Origin: Brenneria nigrifluens DSM 30175 = ATCC 13028
GTDB taxonomy: Bacteria; Pseudomonadota; Gammaproteobacteria; Enterobacterales; Enterobacteriaceae
DNA length: 64,000 nt
Reading direction: 5' to 3'
Assembly: GCF_005484965.1 (NCBI RefSeq)
Contig: NZ_CP034036.1
Coordinates: forward strand, 496,001-560,000
Made by a program: the position numbers and the translations under genes. Below the pieces are notes generated by a model. That model saw only the letters and a list, made by a program, of their open reading frames with translations. It made no database searches and was not told where the DNA came from. This document shows, piece after piece, positions 48,073-56,840 of the stretch (position 1 is its first letter; every line of letters starts with the position of its first letter).

Positions 48073-48121
48073 TATCGCCTGGCCGGGCGCGCGCTGCCGC
48101 ACCCGGCCATTCTCTTCTTTA

Positions 48122-51100
48122 TTATAGGCTTCCCGCCGTGCGGTTACCGGACGTCAGCGTTTTTCTATTGCGCGATAAACTCTCCATCCGTACCTGAAGC
48201 GGCGGGAACGGCATCACCAGATTATGCTTGCGGTAATTTTCCAGAATCAACTGATGAAGTTCATGGCGCAGCGGCATGCGATGGCCCATTTCGGCGGCGA
48301 AAATACGCAGTTCGAAAATCTGGATCCCCTGTTGCAGGTCAACCAGGAAGACTTCCGGCTCCGGCGTATCCAAGATCAACGAACAGCGGCTAATCGCGTC
48401 CTTCAGCAACTCGGTGACTTCTTTACTGTCGGCATCCGCCGGCGCCGGAACGGTCATCACCACGCGCGTTACCGAATCGGACAGCGACCAGTTGATAAAT
48501 TGCTCGGTGATAAAGGCCTTGTTCGGCACGATAATCTCTTTGCGATCCCAGTCGGAAATAGTGGTGGCGCGGGTATTGATACGCATTACGCTGCCGGTGA
48601 GATCGCGAATGGTGACCGTATCGCCGATACGGATCGGCTTCTCGAACAGGATAATCAGCCCGGAGATAAAGTTGGCGAATATTTCCTGTAGGCCGAAGCC
48701 CAATCCGACGCCCAGCGCGGCCACCAGCCATTGCAGTTTGGACCATTCGATGCCGATAAGGGAAAAACCCATCAGGCTGCCGATCAGCATCAGAATATAT
48801 TTGCTGATGGTGGTGATGGCGTAGCCGCTGCCCGGAGAAAGCGCCAGATGCTGTAGCAGCGCCAGTTCCAGCAGGGCCGGCAGATTACGCACCACCTGCG
48901 CGGTGATAACGAAGATAAGCACGGCGATCAGCACCGAGCCCAGCGTGATGGACTGTACGCTTTCGACGCCTTTTACCGTACTGCTGACGTCCCACAGGCT
49001 GATATTTTCCAGAAAAGCGAACGCGGAATGAATTTCCGACCACAGCACAATCACCGAAACCAGCGCGATTAGCGTCAGAATAGAGCGCACCAGCTGCAAG
49101 GATTTGGCGCTGATGGCGTCCAGATCCACCACCGGTTCTTCAATGGCTTCCGAACCGCCCTCATAAGAGGCGCCGGACGGCGCGTCCTCTTCTCCGCGCG
49201 CGCGCTGCGCCAGAATCTCCGAGCGCCGGTTTTTGGCGCGGTCGAAAGCGATACGCCGCCGCTGGATAAGCATCCAGCGGCGGATAATATGATAAATAAC
49301 CAGCAGGAAGAACCAGATGGAGACCGAGGTTTCCAGCCGCACCAGCAGAGCCTGGGCCGTGGCCAGATAGCCGATGCAGGACGCCAGCGCGGCCGCCAGC
49401 GGCGCGCAGATCAGCAGATTCCACATCGCCCGGTTGAGGGAGTTCTCTCCCGACCCTTCCTTATCCAGATAAAGCGGAATGCCGGCCCGTTTCAGGCCGG
49501 TGGTGACCAGGCTCAGCGCCATACACAGTAAAATAAAGCACAGGCGCCCCAGGGTACTGGAAAATTCGCGATCGTTGAGCTTATCGAAGGTGATCAGCGC
49601 CATGATCAACGGCACGATAAAGGCAATCGACAGCCGGTAGTAGCGCATCGCCCGGGCAACCCGTTCCGGCGACCAGCGGAAGTGGACGATAAACAGCCCC
49701 TGAGGATGGGAGAACGATGCGCTGATCATCACCACCCACATTAACGGCACCGTGGCGGTTACGCTGTCGCCGATAGCCACGGCCACCGGATAGGGCCAGG
49801 CGTTTTGCAACCCGTAACCCAGCGCGGCCCAAAGCACGGGCAGCGGCAGCGCCACCAGAATCGACCAGAACACGGTACGCAGCGTCAGCATAAAATGGTC
49901 GAGCGTCACTTTCCCCACCCGGCTGCTGGCTCGTTCCATAAACGCATGGTAATGCCGGCGGGAACTGATGCTGAATCCCACCAGCAACAGCGCTCCCAGC
50001 AGCGGAATCACCGTTTCCCGGCTGGTGACCATCATCACCATGGCGCTACTGAGCTGGGTCAGGGTATCGAGCGACAGCAGGCGGGTGAGGTCCTGCACCA
50101 GCTTCAGCGGGTAGGAAAAGGTAATGGGATCGACATCCGCCACCCAGAAAAGATAGCGGTGCGCCGCTTCCCGGGTTTCGCTCAATGCGTCTTGCAGCTG
50201 ATTGTTGGCCACCTTGAGTTTGGTCAACTCGAGGATTTGCGTGTCGCAACCGGAAATCAGCGACGTCAGCAGATCGCGCTGAGTACGCAACTGGTCGGTC
50301 AGGATGCGTTGCTGGGTACTGGTGAGCGGCGTGCCGTCATCCTGTTTTGCCTGGTCGACATCGTGTTGCTTATTAATCAGCTCCTCAAAATGCAGGCGCT
50401 GTACGCGCAACTGCGCCATATCGCTGTCCAGTAGCTGCGGCTTGGGCATTTCCGGTAATCGGGCCACCTGCGCCCGCAGGGTTTCCCCCAGTACCGGAGA
50501 AACCCCCAGCCACTGCGCCTGCTCGCGGATGGTGCTCAACGCCTGGCGGACCTGCAGAGTATGGGTGGCGGCCTGACGCTGCTGCGAAGCGATAAGGTCC
50601 ATATGCTGCGCCTGCTGATTCAGGGCCATGGACAGCTCGCGGTTGATGGTCAGCAGTGAACTGATGGCGGAGGGCAAGCTTCCGCTTTGTTCCGCCAGCA
50701 GCTCCGTTTTTTCCAGCGCCTGTTCCGCTTCCCGCTGGCGCAGGCTGTTGATATTGCTGCGTAACCCCTGCAGCAGAGTATCCAGGCGGTCATGACGTTT
50801 TTTATACAGTTCGGCGCGCAGGCGGGACAGCTCCTGACGGCTGCTGGCGGAGAGCTGCGCCAGCTCCAGCTCGTCAACCCGGCTTTTACGCAGCGTGGAC
50901 TCCGCCTGCAGCGCGGCTAACTGCGCTTGCCCCAGCGGGGTGGTCGGCGATCCCAGCGACTGGATGCGGCTTTCGATCTCACTGAGCGAGCGGCTGGCTT
51001 CGGTTTGCTGCTGAGGAAGCTGCCCCAGAGAATCGCTGATCTCCCGCAGCCGTTCCTGCTCCTGCTGAAGCTGGCGGGCCTGCTCCAAAAGCTGGCTGCT

Positions 51101-51451
51101 GGTTTGCAGGATCTGCTGTTCGAGATCGTTGACGGATTGATTCTCCGCGATGCTCGACGGTTTCTCATCTTCCGCCGTTATCTGTCGGCGGAGTTCCTGC
51201 ACCAACTTGGGAAAATCATCAATAACGCGTTGATACTGCGCCGCGCGCTCGCGTGACGCTTTACGCTCCTGCATGGCGTTCAGGGCGGACTGCAGCTCTT
51301 CGACGATTTCGGTCTGATCGGCGGCGCCTTTGTTCGCTTCCGCCTGCTGTAATTGCTGGCGTAACTGCGCCTCGCTGGGCACCGGAGCGGCCAATGAGGC
51401 GGTTGATAATAAACATCCCAGCAGAAAAGTGACAATCAGACGCACGTTCAT
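48122..51451 (-). CDS. mscM: Miniconductance mechanosensitive channel MscM (YjeP)
   Basis: The 1109-residue protein has a signal peptide (MNVRLIVTFLLGCLLSTASLA), a long periplasmic part rich in coiled coil (about 25-480, many Gln/Leu/Glu heptads), about eleven membrane helices, and the C-terminal MscS domain with the pore helix (VAALGVGLGFGLQEIFANF) and beta domain (FEKPIRIGDTVTIRDLTG). It is an MscK-type large member of the MscS family acting in osmotic protection. The fifth-codon ATG was chosen because AAAGG lies just before it. It precedes psd as in E. coli. Confidence 0.95.
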   Translation of the reverse strand: MNVRLIVTFLLGCLLSTASLAAPVPSEAQLRQQLQQAEANKGAADQTEIVEELQSALNAMQERKASRERAAQYQRVIDDFPKLVQELRRQITAEDEKPSSIAENQSVNDLEQQILQTSSQLLEQARQLQQEQERLREISDSLGQLPQQQTEASRSLSEIESRIQSLGSPTTPLGQAQLAALQAESTLRKSRVDELELAQLSASSRQELSRLRAELYKKRHDRLDTLLQGLRSNINSLRQREAEQALEKTELLAEQSGSLPSAISSLLTINRELSMALNQQAQHMDLIASQQRQAATHTLQVRQALSTIREQAQWLGVSPVLGETLRAQVARLPEMPKPQLLDSDMAQLRVQRLHFEELINKQHDVDQAKQDDGTPLTSTQQRILTDQLRTQRDLLTSLISGCDTQILELTKLKVANNQLQDALSETREAAHRYLFWVADVDPITFSYPLKLVQDLTRLLSLDTLTQLSSAMVMMVTSRETVIPLLGALLLVGFSISSRRHYHAFMERASSRVGKVTLDHFMLTLRTVFWSILVALPLPVLWAALGYGLQNAWPYPVAVAIGDSVTATVPLMWVVMISASFSHPQGLFIVHFRWSPERVARAMRYYRLSIAFIVPLIMALITFDKLNDREFSSTLGRLCFILLCMALSLVTTGLKRAGIPLYLDKEGSGENSLNRAMWNLLICAPLAAALASCIGYLATAQALLVRLETSVSIWFFLLVIYHIIRRWMLIQRRRIAFDRAKNRRSEILAQRARGEEDAPSGASYEGGSEAIEEPVVDLDAISAKSLQLVRSILTLIALVSVIVLWSEIHSAFAFLENISLWDVSSTVKGVESVQSITLGSVLIAVLIFVITAQVVRNLPALLELALLQHLALSPGSGYAITTISKYILMLIGSLMGFSLIGIEWSKLQWLVAALGVGLGFGLQEIFANFISGLIILFEKPIRIGDTVTIRDLTGSVMRINTRATTISDWDRKEIIVPNKAFITEQFINWSLSDSVTRVVMTVPAPADADSKEVTELLKDAISRCSLILDTPEPEVFLVDLQQGIQIFELRIFAAEMGHRMPLRHELHQLILENYRKHNLVMPFPPLQVRMESLSRNRKTLTSGNRTAGSL

Positions 51452-51505
51452 TCTACCTTTCATTTACCACAATAACGGGGTGATTATTTACGGCGCCGCG
51501 GGGCT

Positions 51506-52465
51506 TCAACCCGGATGGTCCGTGGCGCCGGCGTTAGTATCCGCATCAGGGGATGCAAGCGGCGCGGACGTCTCTTCTATGGCGTCGTCCGTCCGTTCAT
51601 TATCCCGCACTTGCGCGAAAGGTTCACCCACGCGGGTGACGCTCAGGCAACCGAGGTGGGCGGAAAACTGAATCCGGCTGGATGAGAACAGGTTGATCAC
51701 CGTAGAGCCCAGCTTAAAGCGCCCCATTTCCTGGCCTTTCGCCAGTGCGACCGCGCCTTCCTCGCCCGCCTGCGGGTAGGTCCGGCGTTTGATGATGCCT
51801 TCTCGCGGCGGCGTCGCCACGCCCGCCCAGACGGTTTCAATACTGCCGACGATGGTGGCGCCGACCAGAATCTGCGCCAACGGGCCGAATTCGGTGTCGA
51901 ACAGGCAGATAAGGCGCTCGTTGCGGGCAAACAGATTGGGCACGTTTTGCGCCGTCAGCAGATTGACGGAGAACAGATCCCCCGGCACATAAATCATTTC
52001 CCGCAGCACGCCGTCGCACGGCATATGGACGCGGTGATAGTCGCGCGGCGATAAATAGGTGGTGGCGAACAGGCCGTCGCGGAACAGGTCGGCCATGACG
52101 TAGTTGCCCGCCAGCAGCGCTTCCAGCGAATAATGGTGATTTTTGGCCTGAATCAGCTTGCCGTCGGCGATGGCGCCCAGCTGGGACAGCACGCCGTCGG
52201 CCGGCTGTACCAGCCGCTGCGCGTGAGCGTCCACCGGGCGGACGTCGGGGCGCAGCGGACGGACAAAAAACTCGTTGAAGGTGCGGTAAGCGGCGGTATC
52301 CGGCTGCTGCGCTTCCTGCATATTGACCTTGTAGTAGCGGACGAACAGATCGATCGCCAGCTTGGTGAGTTTGCCCGCCGGTTTATCCGCTCCCCAGCCG
52401 GCCAAACGGGTCAGCCAGATTTTGGGTAGCCAATACTGTAATTTGATTTTGATGCGATCCAGCAC
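51506..52465 (-). CDS. psd: Phosphatidylserine decarboxylase proenzyme
   Basis: The 319-residue inner-membrane enzyme makes phosphatidylethanolamine from phosphatidylserine. It cleaves itself at the LGST motif (RFKLGSTVINLF, about residue 253) and turns the serine into the pyruvoyl cofactor. Catalytic Asp/His segments are visible (PADGVLSQLG, YLSPRDYHRVHMP). A charged tail after VRD is about the usual length. It lies between rsgA and mscM on the same strand. Confidence 0.96.
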   Translation of the reverse strand: MLDRIKIKLQYWLPKIWLTRLAGWGADKPAGKLTKLAIDLFVRYYKVNMQEAQQPDTAAYRTFNEFFVRPLRPDVRPVDAHAQRLVQPADGVLSQLGAIADGKLIQAKNHHYSLEALLAGNYVMADLFRDGLFATTYLSPRDYHRVHMPCDGVLREMIYVPGDLFSVNLLTAQNVPNLFARNERLICLFDTEFGPLAQILVGATIVGSIETVWAGVATPPREGIIKRRTYPQAGEEGAVALAKGQEMGRFKLGSTVINLFSSSRIQFSAHLGCLSVTRVGEPFAQVRDNERTDDAIEETSAPLASPDADTNAGATDHPG

Positions 52466-52543
52466 AGTGAGCCTCTTGGATTAGTGATGCGCCATAAAAT
52501 AGGGGATAAAGGCGGCGCATTGTAGCGATGGATAAGATAAATG

Positions 52544-53593
52544 TCAGTTATCCGTATCGGAAAAGGTTTTACGCGTTTTTACCTGAGCCATGCTTTCCAG
52601 AATGCGATGGTAGTTATCAAAGCGCTCGGCGGCGATTTCACCGCGTTCCAGCGCCGCGTTAATCGCGCAGCCGGGGTCGTTCTCATGCCGGCAATCGCGG
52701 AATTTGCAACTGCCGATGTATTGGCGAAACTCAATGAAACCCTGGGTAATCTGATCGGGGTCCAGATGCCAGAGACCGAATTCCCGCACCCCGGGCGAGT
52801 CGATAACATCTCCGCCGTGCGGGAAATGATATAGCCGGGCGGCGGTGGTGGTATGCTGCCCCAGCCCCGAGTTATCCGAGACCTCGTTCACCAGAATACG
52901 TTCTTCTTCCAGCGCCAGCAGGGCGTTGAGCAGGCTGGATTTGCCGACCCCCGACTGTCCGGCGAAGATGCTGATGCGTCCGGTCAGCGCCTGCTCCAGC
53001 TCGATGATGCCCTGCTGCGTATGGCTTGAAACCATAATCACCGGATAGTTGAGGGCGCGGTAGATATCCATCAGGCCGTCGACGAAGCGCCGGGCTTCGT
53101 CATCCAGCAGATCGATCTTGTTGAGCACGATCAGCGGCTCGACCTCCAGCGTTTCGCAGGCGACCAGATAGCGATCGATGATATTGAGCGACAGCTCGGG
53201 AAGAATGGCGGAAACGATCACGATCTGATCGATATTGGCGGCGATCGGCTTCACGCCGTCATAGAAATCGGGACGGGTCAGCACCGAACGGCGCGGGTGA
53301 ACTGCTTCCACAATGCCGCTGATGCCGGACAGGGTTTCATTGCCGGCGCGCCACACCACGCGGTCGCCGGTGACCAGCGATTTAATGGTGCGACGGATAT
53401 TACAGCGATGCACCACGCCGTTTGCGGCTTCCACATCGGCATGCATACCGAATCGGCTGATGATAATGCCCTCCTGGGCCTCGCCCAGCTGGCTGTCTTC
53501 CCATTCGATCTTGCTTTCGGAATGCTTAAGGCGGCGCTGGTGATTAGCGCTGACCCGGCGTTGTTGACCTTTCGACAGTTTCTTTTTGCTCAC
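52544..53593 (-). CDS. rsgA: Small ribosomal subunit biogenesis GTPase RsgA
   Basis: The 349-residue protein is a circularly permuted GTPase that tests maturing 30S subunits. An N-terminal OB fold comes first, then the G motifs in permuted order (LNKIDLLDD, FAGQSGVGKSSLLNALL, DSPGVREFG). A C-terminal zinc knuckle (CKFRDCRHENDPGCAI) follows. It is divergent from orn and followed by psd, as in E. coli. Confidence 0.97.
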   Translation of the reverse strand: MSKKKLSKGQQRRVSANHQRRLKHSESKIEWEDSQLGEAQEGIIISRFGMHADVEAANGVVHRCNIRRTIKSLVTGDRVVWRAGNETLSGISGIVEAVHPRRSVLTRPDFYDGVKPIAANIDQIVIVSAILPELSLNIIDRYLVACETLEVEPLIVLNKIDLLDDEARRFVDGLMDIYRALNYPVIMVSSHTQQGIIELEQALTGRISIFAGQSGVGKSSLLNALLALEEERILVNEVSDNSGLGQHTTTAARLYHFPHGGDVIDSPGVREFGLWHLDPDQITQGFIEFRQYIGSCKFRDCRHENDPGCAINAALERGEIAAERFDNYHRILESMAQVKTRKTFSDTDN

Positions 53594-53773
53594 TGAGCCT
53601 CACTTAAATACTATTATGATCGCCATGACGCTGTTTATCGCTCATGGAGATTGCAGCGACTATAATAACACCCTATTTGATTAATGCTGGTCACTTAAGC
53701 CTGGTGCTCGGGATTGACGCGCTATGGTCGTCAACCGGCGGGCAATGGCACAGGCTAAACAGGAATACCTACG

Positions 53774-54316
53774 ATGGTAGATGAAAATAACCTAATCTGG
53801 ATCGATCTTGAAATGACGGGATTGGATCCCGAGCGGGATCGCATTATTGAAATTGCAACGCTGGTGACGGACGCCAACCTCAACGTATTGGCCGAGGGGC
53901 CTGTTTTGGCGGTACACCAGCCGGACAGCCAACTGGCGCTGATGGACGACTGGAATGTGCGCACCCACGGCGCCAGCGGCTTGATTGACCGCGTTAAGGC
54001 CAGCAAGGTGGACGATCGCGCGGCGGAGTTGGAAACGCTGGCCTTTCTGCAAAAATGGGTGCCGGCGGGCAAATCGCCCATCTGCGGCAACAGCATCGGC
54101 CAGGATCGCCGTTTTCTGTTTCGCTATATGCCGGAACTGGAAGCTTACTTCCACTATCGCTATCTGGATGTCAGCACGCTGAAAGAGCTGGCGCGCCGCT
54201 GGAAACCGGAAATTCTGGCCGGTTTTAAAAAACAGGGCACCCACCAGGCGATGGATGATATCCGCGAGTCGCTGGCGGAGCTGGCTTATTACCGCGAACA
54301 CTTTATTCAACTTTAG
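53774..54316 (+). CDS. orn: Oligoribonuclease
   Basis: The 180-residue DEDDh 3'-5' exoribonuclease degrades very short RNAs, including pGpG from cyclic-di-GMP. The exonuclease motifs are WIDLEMTGLDPERD (Exo I), NSIGQDRRFLFRYMP (Exo II) and THQAMDDIRESLAEL (Exo III). It has the usual length. tRNA-Gly genes follow, the same neighbour as in E. coli. Confidence 0.97.
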   Translation: MVDENNLIWIDLEMTGLDPERDRIIEIATLVTDANLNVLAEGPVLAVHQPDSQLALMDDWNVRTHGASGLIDRVKASKVDDRAAELETLAFLQKWVPAGKSPICGNSIGQDRRFLFRYMPELEAYFHYRYLDVSTLKELARRWKPEILAGFKKQGTHQAMDDIRESLAELAYYREHFIQL

Positions 54317-54458
54317 AGCGGTCTGGGCAGTATCAGAGGGCGTACGGCGAGTCGGCCGGGCGGGCAACCGGCCCGACGCGCCGTATGCTGATGGATGAAC
54401 GTTTTAGCGCGGATTGCTCTTTTTATCGGCAGTCAGATGGTTTTTCCTATTCCGGGGC

Positions 54459-54486
54459 TTGCGGTCGAAAGGATATTTCGTATAAT
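54459..54486 (+). promoter_or_regulatory. tRNA-Gly promoter
   Basis: TTGCGG and a perfect TATAAT are separated by 16 bases and followed by GCGC, a stringent-type discriminator. The -10 ends 49 bases before the tRNA. Confidence 0.8.
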
Positions 54487-54535
54487 GCGCACCCCGTACC
54501 GATGCACAATTTGGTATCCGTACGCCACTTCCCGA

Positions 54536-54611
<76 letters not shown>

Positions 54612-54838
54612 ATTCTTTTCTATAGACATCCACTGATGTCTGTAGGTCTATGAAAAAAGAGCGAAAAGCTCTTTTTTTGTTTCCAGAGCAATCCATTGAA
54701 AACCACCCACGCCAAGCCTTTTTAAGGCCAGAATTGAGGCCAAAAAAACAGGGTGGCAATGCGTTGCGGATTGTTGCTGGGATCAAATAAAGGCAATGAC
54801 AAGCATAGAACCTGAGTTTCAACCTGGGAACTCTTGTC
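54612..54838 (+). other. Left-end leader of a former integrative element (copy 1)
   Basis: No gene lies between the tRNA and the integrase remnant. The stretch shares with the one after the second tRNA-Gly the blocks AATTCTTTTCT, a TCTGTAG repeat and GAAAACCACC. Such repeats are typical of the arm region upstream of P4-type integrase genes. A hairpin AAAGAGCG-AAA-AGCTCTTTTTTT near 54655-54677 looks like an intrinsic terminator for the tRNA. Confidence 0.6.
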
Positions 54839-54964
54839 ATGGCACTTTCCGATCTGATTATCCGGCAGGCCAAAGCCAACGGTAAAACCTTTCATCTTCC
54901 TGATTGCGATGGCAGCCCTCTACGATTAGCACCTCACAACTCAAAGTGGACGTTTACGCTCATG
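54839..54964 (+). pseudogene. Integrase remnant 1 (N-terminus of a P4-type tyrosine integrase)
   Basis: From an ATG 228 bases after the tRNA the frame reads MALSDLIIRQAKANGKTFHL and then DCDGSPLRLAPHNSKW. That is the usual start of P4-type integrases (MALSD..IR.AKP..K.Y.L.DGDGL.L). Similarity stops near residue 40; the remaining 350 or so residues with the catalytic Arg-His-Arg-Tyr are missing. Position and orientation are those of an integrase at a tRNA attachment site, so this is the left edge of a deleted island. Confidence 0.8.
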
Positions 54965-55198
54965 TGTGCTGACGCGGTTGAAGCTAATCTGATCCTGTCC
55001 AGGCCGCTGCACGCCGGCGGGGCAATCGGCGTGCAGCGTAGCCGCGTAGTTGGACGCTTCGGCATAGGCCGTCATCCCCTCGTTGGCGCGAATGACCTGC
55101 AGATGCTGCTGGGGCTGTTCGAAGAACCGGATCACCTGCAAGCCCATGGCCAGCGACCACAAGGTCTCGATGCTGGAATTGCCGATTGGCCCAGGAAT
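54941..55198 (-). pseudogene. Unidentified coding remnant in the deleted island
   Basis: An open stretch of about 85 codons reads IPGPIGNSSIETLW, then SLAMGLQVIRFFEQPQQH and ANEGMTAYAEASNYAATL, ending HERKRPL-stop inside the integrase remnant. The composition is protein-like (no odd repeats, amphipathic helices). A stop codon precedes it and no start with a ribosome site is visible. I do not recognise the family; a cargo gene of the lost element is the simplest reading. It may be an artefact of an open frame. Confidence 0.35.
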
Positions 55199-55472
55199 TT
55201 ACTCGCGCCTGGCATACGGCGCATGACTATTCAGGCGGAAACGGCGGGTTCCCGCCCTGCCGCCTGGGGGGTAGGGATAGCGGAGGATGATGCAGCCAGT
55301 TGGCGTTGTTATAACCAATCAGACGGCGACGAATGAGAAAGGGCTTGCCATGCTCCTGGAACAGGTTCATAATGCGCCCATTCCAAACGTCGATTTGTAT
55401 TAAAGTCTTTTTAATCAATCGGTTATCATATAAAGCTTCGAATGGATAAGCTGTTTGGAATATCCACCATAC

Positions 55473-55548
<76 letters not shown>

Positions 55549-55773
55549 AATTCTTTTCTGTAGACAGCCACCAAAGTCTGTAGCTCTCTGATTCAACAGG
55601 GTAATCGTTCTATTGAGCATCCAGCGAAATCCGCTGAAAACCACCGTCAACCACGCCGACGTAGTACACAAATTAGTACACGAAAATCGGGTGAAAGGCG
55701 GATGCGGATTGTTTGCTGAGTCGCTTCCCTGTGCGCGGTACACCTCTCTTCAACCCTGAAGGAGGCATACCCT

Positions 55774-55978
55774 ATGGCGTTAACCGATATTCAGATCCGC
55801 ACGCTGCATAATGAAATGGCGGCGGTGTGGGTGATGCTGCGCACCGCCGGAGCGCTATCAGGCAGCGGTGCGCTATTACCGGCGACTGGGTTTCAGCAGC
55901 CGAGAAGCCTGCGTGCTGGTATCGATGGATTTGGGGCATGGTCAGCAGCATATTAATATTAGTAAGGACTACGTCTAA
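55774..55978 (+). pseudogene. Integrase remnant 2 (fusion of two integrase fragments)
   Basis: An ATG with a preserved AAGGAGG site 226 bases after tRNA-Gly copy 2 starts MALTDIQIRTL, again a P4-type integrase N-terminus. The match fails after 12 residues. From 55841 another frame reads APPERYQAAVRYYRRLGFSS and EACVLVSMDLGHGQQHI, then ends in a stop; this looks like the C-terminal end of a different tyrosine recombinase. A large deletion joining two integrase genes would explain the structure. Confidence 0.7.
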
Positions 55979-56476
55979 ATCTTGAATCAACTCCTCATCC
56001 TGACTGATTAGGCAAACGTGGATGGTTCGAGTCTCTTGCCGTGTAAGCATTGGCTCCCCTCATTGATTATCTCTAAACATATTAATTAGACCCAGGCGAT
56101 CAAATTGCCTGGTTTGCTGCAACTCCTTCCATCAATGGCATATCAACTACAACATCGGTGCCAAAAAACCGCCTTCCCGCAACTCCAGTTATTCCGGGTA
56201 TACGACAAGGGAATATCAGGATAGGTCGTTAATTAATTAACAAGCTTTCCTTGTTGTCAGGGGGAATTCACCTGGCCTGTTAATGCTAAAAATATAACGT
56301 TATATGTCGAGTGTTTCGCAGTAAAATTCTTATTTTCATTATGCTAATAAATATCCATATTTTTTGCTGGCTGATGTTAATGATAGTTAATATATTTGAA
56401 ACTTATGCGTTCAATTAGGGGCGGTTTTTTAAGTTTTTTACAAGTCATTGTTTGGTATGTTTTTTTATTTTTTTTA
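55979..56476. other. Non-coding debris after the second integrase remnant
   Basis: No confident gene was found in these 500 bases. A 42-codon open stretch on the minus strand (about 56100-56225; GITGVAGRRFFGTDVVVD) is protein-like but unidentified. The right part is AT-rich. Confidence 0.45.
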
Positions 56477-56501
56477 GAGAATATCGATAATCGTTATTCT
56501 C
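56477..56501. promoter_or_regulatory. Orphan Fur-box-like palindrome
   Basis: GAGAATA and TATTCTC flank CGATAATCG in a 25-base near-perfect palindrome. The central 19 bases match the Fur consensus at 14 positions by hand count. No gene with a clear coding signal lies within 300 bases on either side. It may control a small RNA, or be left from a lost iron gene. Confidence 0.5.
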
Positions 56502-56585
56502 TTAAGGAAAAGTAATAATTTGGTGAAATAAATTATTGCGAATGATATTATTTTACTTTTGTATTGTATTAAATGATTTTATATG

Positions 56586-56620
56586 CCCGTTGTACTTGCA
56601 AGCTGCAAATGCGTTCGCTT
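56586..56620. repeat. Fragment of a dispersed enterobacterial repeat
   Basis: CCCGTTGTACTTGCAAGCTG followed by CAAATGCGTTC resembles the start of a repeat common in Pectobacterium, Serratia and Yersinia intergenic regions (CCCGTTATACTTCAAG-type). Only one partial copy is in the window, so the call rests on memory of the motif. Confidence 0.35.
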
Positions 56621-56793
56621 TCTTCGATTATCGTTTTCCTGAATTCACCCTGCATTTCATCGAATGTGGGAAAAATGGACGGAGGCACGGTATATAATAT
56701 CGTCCTTTACGTGTATGTTTTTAGCACAGATTAATAGCCGGTTGACCCGCCCCGGTTTTCTTGGAGAGTTTGGAGTCTGTGATTTAAGCTGCC

Positions 56794-56831
56794 AACGCTT
56801 CGCATATCATAAAACATGCGAGGCGTTTTTT
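56794..56831 (+). terminator. Intrinsic terminator without an obvious gene
   Basis: AACGCTTCGCAT pairs with ATGCGAGGCGTT (one G-T type mismatch) around a ten-base loop and is followed by TTTTTTATTT on the plus strand. No gene precedes it on that strand. It could end a small RNA starting near a TATAAT at 56692, or serve the oxidoreductase gene on the other strand with lower efficiency. Confidence 0.7.
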
Positions 56832-56840
56832 ATTTCAGAC

